DNA of 64,000 nucleotides from Pseudidiomarina taiwanensis (lineage in GTDB: Bacteria > Pseudomonadota > Gammaproteobacteria > Enterobacterales > Alteromonadaceae): positions 1-64,000 of the forward strand of contig NZ_PIQG01000003.1 of NCBI RefSeq assembly GCF_003987435.1, read 5' to 3'. Below are positions 25,474-33,168 of this stretch, piece by piece (position 1 is the first letter of the stretch; the number at the start of each line of letters is the position of its first letter). The translations under genes were made by a program, and so were the position numbers. The notes below the pieces were generated by a model. The model saw only the letters and a program-made list of their open reading frames with translations, did no database searches and was not told the origin of the DNA.

Positions 25474-26785
25474 GGGCAACCTCCTGAATGGCAATTGCGG
25501 GCGCATGGCGCTGCAACTGAACGAGCATGGCAAAGCCTTCGTCTTCAGGCTTTAACGGCTCGGGTAAATTAATTTGCACCACATGGCCGGAGCCAGGTGC
25601 GCGTTTCATCGCTTGACCGTTGTCGTCGTGCATACCGGTCAATTGAAATTCAATATTCCCTGAGGGCTTCATCAGCAACAGGGTATCGCCGACGCAAAAG
25701 GCATTTTTGACATCAATCTGGGCGCGGATACTTTGCGCTTGGCGCACTTCGCCGACCAGTAACTGCTCGCCTAAGCTGTGGCTGGTGTCGTAGTTTTGCG
25801 TTTCGCTGGGAATGTGCCGGCGCAAGAAGCCTTCGGTAAAGCCACGGTTCGCCATCCCGGATAATTCATCGAGTAAGGCTGGGTTGAAGGGTTTGCCGGC
25901 CACTGCATCATCAATGGCTTGGCGATAGATTTGTGCGGTTCGGGCAACATAATAGGGCGATTTGGTTCGACCTTCGATTTTCAACGAGTGCACGCCAATT
26001 TCAGCCAGTGCCGGCACATGCACAATACCGCGCAGGTCTTTGGAGTTCATAATATAGGTGCCATGGATGTCTTCATCCATCAGCATGTATTCACCCGGAC
26101 GTTGTGGCTCTTCGAGCAGCACGGGTCGATCGATGGGCTGAAATTGACCGACGTCATCCTCTTGCGCATCAGAGACCCGATAAGGCCAGCGACAGGCATT
26201 GGTACAAGCGCCTTGGTTTGGGTCGCGTTTATTGAAATAACCCGATAGTAAGCAGCGTCCAGAGTAGGCCATACACAAGGCGCCATGGACAAACACTTCG
26301 AGTTCAATTTCTGGGCAGCGCTCACGAATTTCGGCGATTTCTTTCACATCGAGTTCGCGCGACAAAATGATTCGGCTAATGCCCTGCTGATGCCAAAACT
26401 TAACTGCCGCCCAGTTCACTGTATTGGCTTGCACACTCAAGTGTAAGGCCTGCTGCGGGAAGTGCTCACGAAGCAGCATGACAATCCCGGGGTCGGACAC
26501 AATCAAGGCATCAGGCCCGAGTGCAACCAGCGGCTTCATATCTTCAATAAAGGTCGTCAACTTTGAGTTATGCGGGGCGATATTCACCACCACATAAAAC
26601 TTTTTGCCTTTGGCATGGGCTTCGGCAATGCCGATGGCTAAGTTGGCTAAGTCAAACTCGTTATTGCGGACCCGCAAGCTATAACGCGGCTGTCCGGCAT
26701 AAACGGCATCGGCGCCATAAGCAAAGGCTAAGCGCATGGCTTTTAGGCTACCTGCCGGCGAGAGAAGTTCTGGGCTAAAGGTCAT
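25457..26785 (-). CDS. trhP: TrhP (YegQ), U32-family tRNA hydroxylation enzyme
   Basis: This 442-residue member of the peptidase U32 family is most like YegQ/TrhP, which makes 5-hydroxyuridine at the wobble position of certain tRNAs by an oxygen-independent, prephenate-linked route. It opens with ELLSPAGSLKAMRLAFAYGADAVY. The family core GALCMAYSGRCLLSGY and the cysteine stretch NQGACTNACRWPY probably hold a metal or Fe-S site. A ferredoxin gene overlaps its 3' end. A perfect FNR box lies 62 bp upstream, predicting oxygen-responsive expression. TrhP rather than RlhA is chosen from overall length and sequence; the assignment is fairly sure. Confidence 0.88.
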   Translation of the reverse strand: MTFSPELLSPAGSLKAMRLAFAYGADAVYAGQPRYSLRVRNNEFDLANLAIGIAEAHAKGKKFYVVVNIAPHNSKLTTFIEDMKPLVALGPDALIVSDPGIVMLLREHFPQQALHLSVQANTVNWAAVKFWHQQGISRIILSRELDVKEIAEIRERCPEIELEVFVHGALCMAYSGRCLLSGYFNKRDPNQGACTNACRWPYRVSDAQEDDVGQFQPIDRPVLLEEPQRPGEYMLMDEDIHGTYIMNSKDLRGIVHVPALAEIGVHSLKIEGRTKSPYYVARTAQIYRQAIDDAVAGKPFNPALLDELSGMANRGFTEGFLRRHIPSETQNYDTSHSLGEQLLVGEVRQAQSIRAQIDVKNAFCVGDTLLLMKPSGNIEFQLTGMHDDNGQAMKRAPGSGHVVQINLPEPLKPEDEGFAMLVQLQRHAPAIAIQEVAHASGH

Positions 26786-26847
26786 GCTGTGCTACCCTGT
26801 GCGAGAATTTGATGTTGGCATTGTAGTCGGCTTGATTAAAGTAAAGC

Positions 26848-26861
26848 TTGATCACGATCAA
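26848..26861. promoter_or_regulatory. Perfect FNR box between trhP and tpm
   Basis: TTGATCACGATCAA matches the FNR consensus TTGAT-N4-ATCAA at every defined position. It is 62 bp upstream of trhP (minus strand), suited to activation, and only 22 bp before the tpm ATG, where it might repress. An fnr gene with intact Fe-S cysteines lies 3 kb away. Confidence 0.82.
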
Positions 26862-26883
26862 AGAAGCAGTCAGAGGGGGAGTT

Positions 26884-27510
26884 ATGCAGGCAGAGTTTTG
26901 GCACAACCGTTGGCGCAACATGGAGATTGGTTGGCATCGGAGCCGCGTTCATGACCAACTCGAGCAGTGGGGTAAAACCGCGTTGCCTGAAAAAGGGACA
27001 ATTTTGGTGCCTTTGTGTGGCAAAAGCTTGGACCTCATTTGGTTGCTTGAACATGGCTATCATGTGGTTGGAGTCGAATTAAACCGCGCAGCTGTTGAGC
27101 TATTCTTCGCAGAGCATGATGTGACACCAACGATTGCCCAAAGCGGCCAGTTTACGATTTTCCAAGCACCGCAAATCGAAATTTGGGTCGGCGACTTTTT
27201 CGCACTTGAGCCTGCGATGTTGCCGCATTTTGATGGCTGGTATGATCGCGCGGCGATGGTCGCGTTGCCGGGTGAGGCGGATGACAGTGATATGCGCAGT
27301 CGGTATCAGCAGCAACTCATGCGGCTGCTTCCAGTTGGCGCAAAAGGCTTATTAATTACCATCGAATACGAGCCAGGTTTCCGTCAAGGCCCGCCCTTTT
27401 CAATCGAGAAAGACGAAGTTCTTAGCCGCTGGCAAGGTGCGGGTGAGGTGACCGATTTAGGCCCAACCACCCGCCAATGTGAACACCCTTATGCAGTGGT
27501 GCGTTATTAA
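26884..27510 (+). CDS. tpm: Thiopurine S-methyltransferase
   Basis: This 208-residue SAM-dependent methyltransferase of the TPMT family acts on thiopurines and, in some bacteria, on selenium and tellurium compounds. It begins MQAEFWHNRW, the family start. SAM-binding features are LVPLCGKSLDLIWLLEHGYHVVGVEL, read in two parts near residues 40-65, and FDGWYDRAAMVALP. ATG 26884 has GAGGGGGAG upstream; the frame opens earlier but that part lies in the FNR box. Its stop shares TTAA with the hemN stop. Confidence 0.94.
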   Translation: MQAEFWHNRWRNMEIGWHRSRVHDQLEQWGKTALPEKGTILVPLCGKSLDLIWLLEHGYHVVGVELNRAAVELFFAEHDVTPTIAQSGQFTIFQAPQIEIWVGDFFALEPAMLPHFDGWYDRAAMVALPGEADDSDMRSRYQQQLMRLLPVGAKGLLITIEYEPGFRQGPPFSIEKDEVLSRWQGAGEVTDLGPTTRQCEHPYAVVRY

Positions 27511-28883
27511 ACCACTTTTGAGTAACGCACCGTTTGGGTTTGGGTTGCGCTGAGATACGCATCAAAGCATGCGCAGATGCTGCGTACCCACAAGCGCCCT
27601 GATTCAGCGACTTGAATCCGCTGCCCATCGATCACCACTAATTGGTCTTCGATAAAGGGCGCTAACTTGCTTTTCGCTTCGGCAAAGTAATCCCAGAAAT
27701 CGCCGAGCTGCCAGCTTTGCGCAAAAGCTTGGGTATCGATTTGGAAATGACAGATCAATTGGCTGATGAGCGCCGCACGGATGCGGTCATCACGACTTGG
27801 CAGATAGCCTTTTTCAACGGGCAGTTGGTTCTGCTCGAGGGCTTCACCGTAGGCGCGAACCTCTTTTGCATTTTGCCACATCACACCGTCAATTTGGCTT
27901 ATCGAGGAAGCGCCTAAGCCTAGCATGGCATCTTGGCCATGCGTGGTATACCCTTGGAAGTTGCGTTGCAAACGGCCTTCGCGCTGAGCAATAGCGAGTT
28001 CGTCATGGGGTTTAGCAAAATGGTCCATACCAATAAATTGATAGCCTGCCTGAGTAAAGGTTTCGATGCCTAGTTGCAATAGACTTAACTTAGTGGCCGG
28101 ATCCGGTAATGCCCACTCAGGAATTTTCCGCTGCGCCGCAAAGCGCTCAGGTAAATGAGCATAACTAAACAGCGAAATCCGATCAGGATTAAGTTTTAAT
28201 ACCGCATCGAGGGATTTTTTAAAGCGCTGTGGAGTTTGATGGGGTAAACCATAAACCAGGTCAAGATTGATCGATTCAAATCCCAAAAAGCGACTGTGTT
28301 CAACCAGCCGCGAGACCATCTCATAACTTTGAATGCGGTTAATGGTTTGCTGCACTTCTTCATCAAAATCTTGCACGCCGTAACTGACCCGATTAAAACC
28401 AAGGCTGCGCAAACATGCCAGCTTGTTTAACGAGCAGCGGCGCGGGTCAATTTCAATACTCATTTCACACTCTTCAGTCACACTGAAGTGAGTACGCACC
28501 AACCCTACTAACCTTTTTAGCTGGGCTTCATTTAAAAAAGTTGGGGTGCCACCACCGAGGTGAATCGAGGTGACTCGGTTATCCGCAGCAGGACCAGTAT
28601 AGTGGGTCATCTCGAGTGCCAAGCGGGTGATATAGTCATCGCCTTTATGCTGATGGCGAGTGACAATTTTATTGCAGCCACAGTAGTAGCAGAGCTGAGC
28701 ACAATAAGGAATGTGGATATACAGACTCAACTCACCCTGATGGCGATTAAGACTGGTCAGTGCTTGCTCTGCTTGGAAGTCCTCATGCAGTGATAGCGCG
28801 GTCGGATACGAGGTATAACGCGGACCATTAATATTGTATTTGGCGATTAGTTCAGGGTTCCAGAGCGGTTGTGACACGACCAT
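27507..28883 (-). CDS. hemN: Oxygen-independent coproporphyrinogen III oxidase
   Basis: This 458-residue radical-SAM enzyme decarboxylates coproporphyrinogen III to protoporphyrinogen IX without oxygen. The [4Fe-4S] motif is in IPYCAQLCYYCGCNK (C-x3-C-x2-C, residues about 60-70, plus the extra Cys of true HemN). HLGGGTPTFL and EIDPRRC follow, and the full C-terminal domain is present, so it is HemN rather than HemW. A near-perfect FNR box is 58 bp upstream. It lies downstream of fnr and ybaN on the same strand and overlaps tpm by 4 nt, tail to tail. Confidence 0.96.
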   Translation of the reverse strand: MVVSQPLWNPELIAKYNINGPRYTSYPTALSLHEDFQAEQALTSLNRHQGELSLYIHIPYCAQLCYYCGCNKIVTRHQHKGDDYITRLALEMTHYTGPAADNRVTSIHLGGGTPTFLNEAQLKRLVGLVRTHFSVTEECEMSIEIDPRRCSLNKLACLRSLGFNRVSYGVQDFDEEVQQTINRIQSYEMVSRLVEHSRFLGFESINLDLVYGLPHQTPQRFKKSLDAVLKLNPDRISLFSYAHLPERFAAQRKIPEWALPDPATKLSLLQLGIETFTQAGYQFIGMDHFAKPHDELAIAQREGRLQRNFQGYTTHGQDAMLGLGASSISQIDGVMWQNAKEVRAYGEALEQNQLPVEKGYLPSRDDRIRAALISQLICHFQIDTQAFAQSWQLGDFWDYFAEAKSKLAPFIEDQLVVIDGQRIQVAESGRLWVRSICACFDAYLSATQTQTVRYSKVV

Positions 28884-28941
28884 TATCCTTACGTGGCAAG
28901 TTTTAATGCCGATACACTAGCGCAAAGCCACCGCTTAAATG

Positions 28942-28955
28942 CTGATCTGGATCAA
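28942..28955. promoter_or_regulatory. FNR box upstream of hemN
   Basis: CTGATCTGGATCAA matches TTGAT-N4-ATCAA at 9 of 10 defined positions. It overlaps the last codon of ybaN and lies 58 bp before the hemN start, a spacing that suits a class II FNR activator site at about -41.5 with a short leader. hemN is a classic FNR/Anr target in other gammaproteobacteria. Confidence 0.72.
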
Positions 28956-29335
28956 TCCTCGGGGATATGTTCAGGGCGCAGCCACAGCCAGGTGGCAACG
29001 GTGACCATGATGGCCAAAATAGTGAACTTGAGCCACAGCGGAATGGTGTCGAGAAACATCATGATGGTGGCGCCACCACTCATCATTAAGGTGGTGACGA
29101 TTTTTACATTGCGACGTACCACTCCATAGCGGCGCCATTCGATAATGGGCGGGCCATATTTGGGGTGCGCCAAGAGTTTCGCTTCGAGCTTAGGCCAGCC
29201 TTTTCCGCCTGCCCAAGCCGCGACAAGCAAAAATGGTACGGTTGGCATAACGGGTAGGGCCAAGCCGACTAAACCGAGCAAAACAAAGGTGATGGCCACG
29301 CTGCGCCAGATAATCATGCGCAACAGTTCGGTCAT
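28952..29335 (-). CDS. ybaN: DUF454 family membrane protein (YbaN-like)
   Basis: This 127-residue protein has two hydrophobic N-terminal segments (about 8-40), with the family pattern GLVGLALPVMPTVPFLLVAAW, and two closely spaced C-terminal helices. A conserved WRRYGVVRR lies between them. YbaN is an inner-membrane protein of unknown function. It overlaps fnr by 4 nt, so it is translated from the fnr transcript. Confidence 0.88.
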   Translation of the reverse strand: MTELLRMIIWRSVAITFVLLGLVGLALPVMPTVPFLLVAAWAGGKGWPKLEAKLLAHPKYGPPIIEWRRYGVVRRNVKIVTTLMMSGGATIMMFLDTIPLWLKFTILAIMVTVATWLWLRPEHIPED

Positions 29336-30036
29336 CCAGCGGCCTCCATCAGCCCGGTGATATTATCGATGTGTACTAGCTTTTGTTCGACTCGGATAAT
29401 GCTTTGGTCTTGCAGGCTCGAGAGAATTCGACTCACCGTTTCAACACTTAAGCCCAGGTAACTAGCAATATCTGCGCGAGTCATGGTCAGTCGAAATGAA
29501 CTGGCAGACAAACCGCGTGCGGCAAAACGTTGGCTCAAGCTGTATAAGAAAAATGCTAAGCGTTGCGGCGCGGTTCGATTATTCAGCGTATTGACCAGTT
29601 GCTTACCATTAAACAGTTCATCACTCATCAAACGCAGCATTTGCCGACGCAAGGCGGGCAATTGCACCGCTAGGTCATCGAGCGAGTCGATAGGGATCTC
29701 GCATAGCATGGTGGTTTCAAGCGACTGCGCGAAACTGCGGTGTTGGCCCGTCGAGAGCGCATCAAAGCCGACTAAGTCACCGGGTAAGTGAAAATCGATG
29801 ATTTGTTCGCGGCCATGTTCGTCAATAATATAGCTTTTCAGTGATCCGCTGCGGACGGCATAGAGCCATTTTAACGGCGCACCCGCGCGGATCAGAACAT
29901 CGCGCTTATGCAAAGGTTTGTGCCGTTGAATAATCGTATCAAGTCGCTCAAGCCCTTGTGGGTCGAGGTGATGGGGCAAACAAAGTTCGCTCATACTGCA
30001 ATCTTGGCAGTGGATGTGCGGGTTTTTCTCACTCAT
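29332..30036 (-). CDS. fnr: FNR, oxygen-sensing transcriptional regulator
   Basis: This 234-residue CRP/FNR regulator switches genes for anaerobic growth. Cys10, Cys13 and Cys19 have the exact C-x2-C-x5-C spacing of FNR, and the fourth cluster ligand is the Cys of TTMLCEIP near residue 111, so it should hold an oxygen-labile [4Fe-4S] cluster. A cyclic-nucleotide-binding-like beta-roll follows. The recognition helix reads SVETVSRILSSLQ, with the E-x2-S-R that reads TTGAT. Boxes of that form lie beside hemN and trhP. It is first in the fnr-ybaN run. Confidence 0.97.
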   Translation of the reverse strand: MSEKNPHIHCQDCSMSELCLPHHLDPQGLERLDTIIQRHKPLHKRDVLIRAGAPLKWLYAVRSGSLKSYIIDEHGREQIIDFHLPGDLVGFDALSTGQHRSFAQSLETTMLCEIPIDSLDDLAVQLPALRRQMLRLMSDELFNGKQLVNTLNNRTAPQRLAFFLYSLSQRFAARGLSASSFRLTMTRADIASYLGLSVETVSRILSSLQDQSIIRVEQKLVHIDNITGLMEAAG

Positions 30037-30112
30037 GTATCAAACCAATGCTGTGTTAATAATTTGTGCGCATCCCTAGTATACGCAGGATTTTGCCGTT
30101 GTGAAATGACTC

Positions 30113-30559
30113 TTATTTAGATTTAGCTAAAATACTGTCGAGTTGATTGGCAAATTGCATGCGATCGCGTTGACTCAGCGGGGGCGGCCCGCCACTTTGC
30201 ACCCCACTGGCGCGCATGGTATCCATAAAATCACGAATATTCAGGCGTTGTCGAATGGTCGCGTCAGTATAGAGTTCACCGCGCGGGTTTAATGCCAAAG
30301 CCCCTTTCTCAATCACTTCCGCAGCAAGCGGAATGTCGGCGGTAATGACTAAATCGCCAGCTTCGCAGAGGCGCACAATTTCATTATCAGCAACATCAAA
30401 ACCGGCGTTGACCACCTTGCTCGAGATAAACCGCGAGGGCGGCGTGCGAACTGCGCTATTGGCAATCAGGATAAGTGCGGTTTGGGTGCGCTCGGCAGCG
30501 CGAAACAGGATCTCTTTGATCACATTCGGGCAAGCATCGGCATCAACGTATATTTTCAC
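30113..30559 (-). CDS. YaiI/YqxD family protein (DUF188)
   Basis: This 148-residue soluble protein of the UPF0178 family starts [18 protein letters not shown]. It has [22 protein letters not shown] and [22 protein letters not shown], all conserved in the family. The Asp-rich pattern resembles PIN/NYN-like nuclease folds, but function has not been shown. It is a single gene between fnr and a divergent SGNH hydrolase gene. A small palindrome (AGCTCA/TGAGCT, 30569-30586) lies just upstream. Confidence 0.9.
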   Translation of the reverse strand: MKIYVDADACPNVIKEILFRAAERTQTALILIANSAVRTPPSRFISSKVVNAGFDVADNEIVRLCEAGDLVITADIPLAAEVIEKGALALNPRGELYTDATIRQRLNIRDFMDTMRASGVQSGGPPPLSQRDRMQFANQLDSILAKSK

Positions 30560-30645
30560 AATAACTCCAGCTCAGCGAGGTGAGCTATTCTGTGTTGCAT
30601 AGACAGATGGTATGCTCAGGGCATGAGAATCACAAGGAACAATCG

Positions 30646-31365
30646 ATGAAGTTACTGACCTTATTGCTGGCGCCTTGGCTTATCGTGCAAGGCAAGCGCG
30701 TGCGAGCGAATACCGTCAGATTGCCCGAAGCTAAGGGGCCTCGCCACGGCGCGCAGGGGCATGGCGAGTTATTACGGGTGTTAGTGCTCGGTGATTCGGC
30801 TGCGGCAGGGGTCGGTTGCGAGTGTCAAACTGAAGCGGTCAGTGGACAATTAGCACAGGCACTTGCACAAACTTACCATGTGCAGTGGCAACTTATTGCT
30901 CAATCAAGTCTCACCTGTGCCGGGGTATTGGATTTACTCAAGCGCTCGGTTGTTGCCTTAAACGACCCGATTGATGCGGTCTTGGTGTCGGTTGGCGTGA
31001 ATGATGTCACCCGACGCACGACAGTGAGCCAGTGGCGAGACGACTTAAACGCACTTAGCCGCTATCTCACTGAAACCTTTCAAGCCCGCCAAATTATCTA
31101 TACCAGTTTACCGCCAATGCATGTGTTCCCGGCGCTGCCACAGCCATTACGTTGGTATTTGGGGCAACAGGCACGGCAACTGGATAAGCATTTGCAGCAC
31201 CATTGTCAGACTATGACCAATGCCGTTTACTTGGATTTAAACATGCCTTTTGAGCCCCAATTTATTGCAACAGATGGCTATCACCCGTCTGCTGCGGCCG
31301 CCACAATTTGGGGTCAAGCCGCTGCCGCCTTGGTTCAGCGCGGGGGTGACCAATGCAGTGGTTAA
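30646..31365 (+). CDS. SGNH/GDSL-family hydrolase
   Basis: This 239-residue hydrolase of the SGNH fold is a lipase/esterase or acetyl-hydrolase type. A short hydrophobic N-terminus may be a signal anchor. Block I GDSAAAG has the nucleophile Ser51, block III is SVGVNDVT, and block V DGYHP has Asp210 and His213. The substrate cannot be told. ATG 30646 is preferred over an upstream frame for its AAGGAAC. The end overlaps the next gene by 13 nt, which suggests a joint envelope role. Confidence 0.85.
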   Translation: MKLLTLLLAPWLIVQGKRVRANTVRLPEAKGPRHGAQGHGELLRVLVLGDSAAAGVGCECQTEAVSGQLAQALAQTYHVQWQLIAQSSLTCAGVLDLLKRSVVALNDPIDAVLVSVGVNDVTRRTTVSQWRDDLNALSRYLTETFQARQIIYTSLPPMHVFPALPQPLRWYLGQQARQLDKHLQHHCQTMTNAVYLDLNMPFEPQFIATDGYHPSAAAATIWGQAAAALVQRGGDQCSG

Positions 31366-31838
31366 AACAAGGGCTGATTTACCTCGTTCTGATCCTTATC
31401 GTGGTGACCATTATGGATTTGTGGCGCGGTAAAGACCTGCCCAAAGGTGTGCTGACTGAGCAAGTGTGGCAGACCACTCAAGGTGAGCAGGTGAATGTCG
31501 TCGCCCAGAGCTTTAAAGAACCTGTGATCATTTATTTTTGGGGCACTTGGTGCCCAGTCTGTAGCGTGGTCACGCCAAGTGTCGATTGGCTCGATGGTAT
31601 GGCCCCTGTAGTCAGCGTTGCGATGCAATCAGGCACCGATGCGAGCCTACGCCATTATGCGGCGGAACATGGCTACACTGTGGCGATGGTCAACGATGCA
31701 AGTGGCAGTTTAGGGCAAAGTTGGGGCGTCGCAGTGACCCCCGCTTTTGCAATTGTCCGCAATGGTGAAATTGAGAGTTTTACTGCAGGTTTCACCACGC
31801 CGTTTGGACTTTATATTCGCTGGCTTTTGGCCCACTAA
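31353..31838 (+). CDS. Membrane-anchored thioredoxin-like oxidoreductase (ScsD/TlpA type)
   Basis: This 161-residue protein has one N-terminal transmembrane helix (about 7-22) and a periplasmic thioredoxin fold. The active site is GTWCPVC (Cys67, Cys70) and the cis-proline is in VAVTPAFAIV. A CPVC centre with this size is usual for ScsD-like protein disulfide oxidoreductases, which handle disulfides or copper stress in the periplasm. It overlaps the SGNH gene by 13 nt, an uncommon pairing. Confidence 0.87.
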   Translation: MQWLKQGLIYLVLILIVVTIMDLWRGKDLPKGVLTEQVWQTTQGEQVNVVAQSFKEPVIIYFWGTWCPVCSVVTPSVDWLDGMAPVVSVAMQSGTDASLRHYAAEHGYTVAMVNDASGSLGQSWGVAVTPAFAIVRNGEIESFTAGFTTPFGLYIRWLLAH

Positions 31839-31855
31839 TAAAAAGAGAGAAACCT

Positions 31856-33085
31856 ATGTCCAGTTTAGTTTTTGAATCCTTTACGTTTGCCAATGGCCAA
31901 ACCATCAAAAACCGTATCGTTAAGGCCGCGATGGAAGAAAACTTAGGCGCTGAGGGCAATATCCCCGGCGGCCAGCTCTTCACTCTTTACCAAAATTGGG
32001 CACAAGGAGGCGCGGGCCTGTTAATCACCGGCAATGTCATGGTTGATCAACTGGCGATGACTGGACCGGGTGGTGTTGCACTGGAGGCCGAGACAGAATT
32101 GCTGCCATTCGCGGAGTGGGCGCGAGCGGCGAAAGAGAACGACACTAAAGTGTGGATGCAAATTAATCATCCGGGTCGGCAAGTGTATAAGATGCTAAAA
32201 GGGCGTGCTTGGGCACCGTCGGCTGTTGCCCTTGATCTCGGTCCGCATAGCAAACTTTTTGCTGAGCCGCGGGCGATGACTGAGGCCGATATTAATGAAG
32301 TGATTGACCGCTTTGTAAAAACCGCTGAACGTGCCAAAGAGGCCGGTTTTGATGGTGTTCAGATTCATGCCGCACACGGTTATCTGTTATCGCAGTTTTT
32401 ATCCCCACGGGTGAATCAGCGTACTGATGAGTGGGGTGGTTCACTCGAGAATCGTGCACGGTTGCTGCTTGCCATTGTGCGTCATGTCGTGGCACTGCGC
32501 GATGAAAGTTTTGCCGTTTCGGTGAAAATTAACTCAGCTGATTTTCAGCGCGGTGGCTTTGATATTGATGATGCTAAACAAGTGGTGAAATGGCTTGAGG
32601 AGATTGGCATTGATTTAATCGAGATGTCCGGTGGCACCTATGAAGCACCGGCCATGCAACGCCGAACTGCCGATGATCGGACGCTGTCGCGAGAAGCATA
32701 TTTTCTCGAATTTGCTGCGCAAGTGGCGGCAGAAACTGAGCTTGCGGTGATGACCACAGGCGGTATAAAACGTCTTGAAGTCGCCGAGCAAGTGCTCAGC
32801 AGCGGCGTTGATCTGGTCGGGATTGCCAGTGCCCTTGCGTTCGAACCTGACCTACCTAACCAGTGGCAGACCAACCCTGCGGCGGTGGCGAATGTGCAAA
32901 CCGCGGACTGGAACAACAAAACGCTCGCGAGCCTTTGCAATATGGCGCTGGCGAAGCGGCAGATGCGGCGCTATAGCAATGGCGAGCAAGGCAATATTGA
33001 GTTATCGCCAGTGGTCACGCTGCTGCTGAATCAATGGCGCATGAAACGCATGGCGAAGCAGTATAATGCGCTGATTGGCGGGTAA
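31856..33085 (+). CDS. NADH:flavin oxidoreductase (old yellow enzyme family)
   Basis: This 409-residue FMN-dependent TIM-barrel enzyme belongs to the old yellow enzyme/2,4-dienoyl-CoA reductase superfamily. It has the N-terminal KNRIVKAAMEENLG, the active-site FDGVQIHAAHGYLLSQFLSP, NQRTDEWGGSLENRARLL and a C-terminal phosphate-binding MTTGGIKR. No Fe-S or second flavin domain follows, so it is an ene-reductase-like single-domain form. Its substrate is unknown. It lies 17 nt after the thioredoxin-like gene with an AGAGAG ribosome site and is probably in the same operon. Confidence 0.88.
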   Translation: MSSLVFESFTFANGQTIKNRIVKAAMEENLGAEGNIPGGQLFTLYQNWAQGGAGLLITGNVMVDQLAMTGPGGVALEAETELLPFAEWARAAKENDTKVWMQINHPGRQVYKMLKGRAWAPSAVALDLGPHSKLFAEPRAMTEADINEVIDRFVKTAERAKEAGFDGVQIHAAHGYLLSQFLSPRVNQRTDEWGGSLENRARLLLAIVRHVVALRDESFAVSVKINSADFQRGGFDIDDAKQVVKWLEEIGIDLIEMSGGTYEAPAMQRRTADDRTLSREAYFLEFAAQVAAETELAVMTTGGIKRLEVAEQVLSSGVDLVGIASALAFEPDLPNQWQTNPAAVANVQTADWNNKTLASLCNMALAKRQMRRYSNGEQGNIELSPVVTLLLNQWRMKRMAKQYNALIGG

Positions 33086-33125
33086 CGCGATACCGTTAAG
33101 AATCGCTTAAGTTTTGCTCGGCATA

Positions 33126-33161
33126 CTTCACCTTATCGTTATTAAGACATATAAGGTGAAG
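33126..33161 (+). promoter_or_regulatory. 11-bp inverted repeat enclosing the ribosome-binding site of the next gene
   Basis: CTTCACCTTAT (33126-33136) and ATAAGGTGAAG (33151-33161) are perfectly complementary around a 14-nt spacer. The right arm contains the purine-rich AAGGTGAAGG that serves the GTG start at 33169. In RNA this would form a stable stem hiding the ribosome site; in DNA it could be a two-half-site operator. Confidence 0.65.
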
Positions 33162-33168
33162 GCTGACA

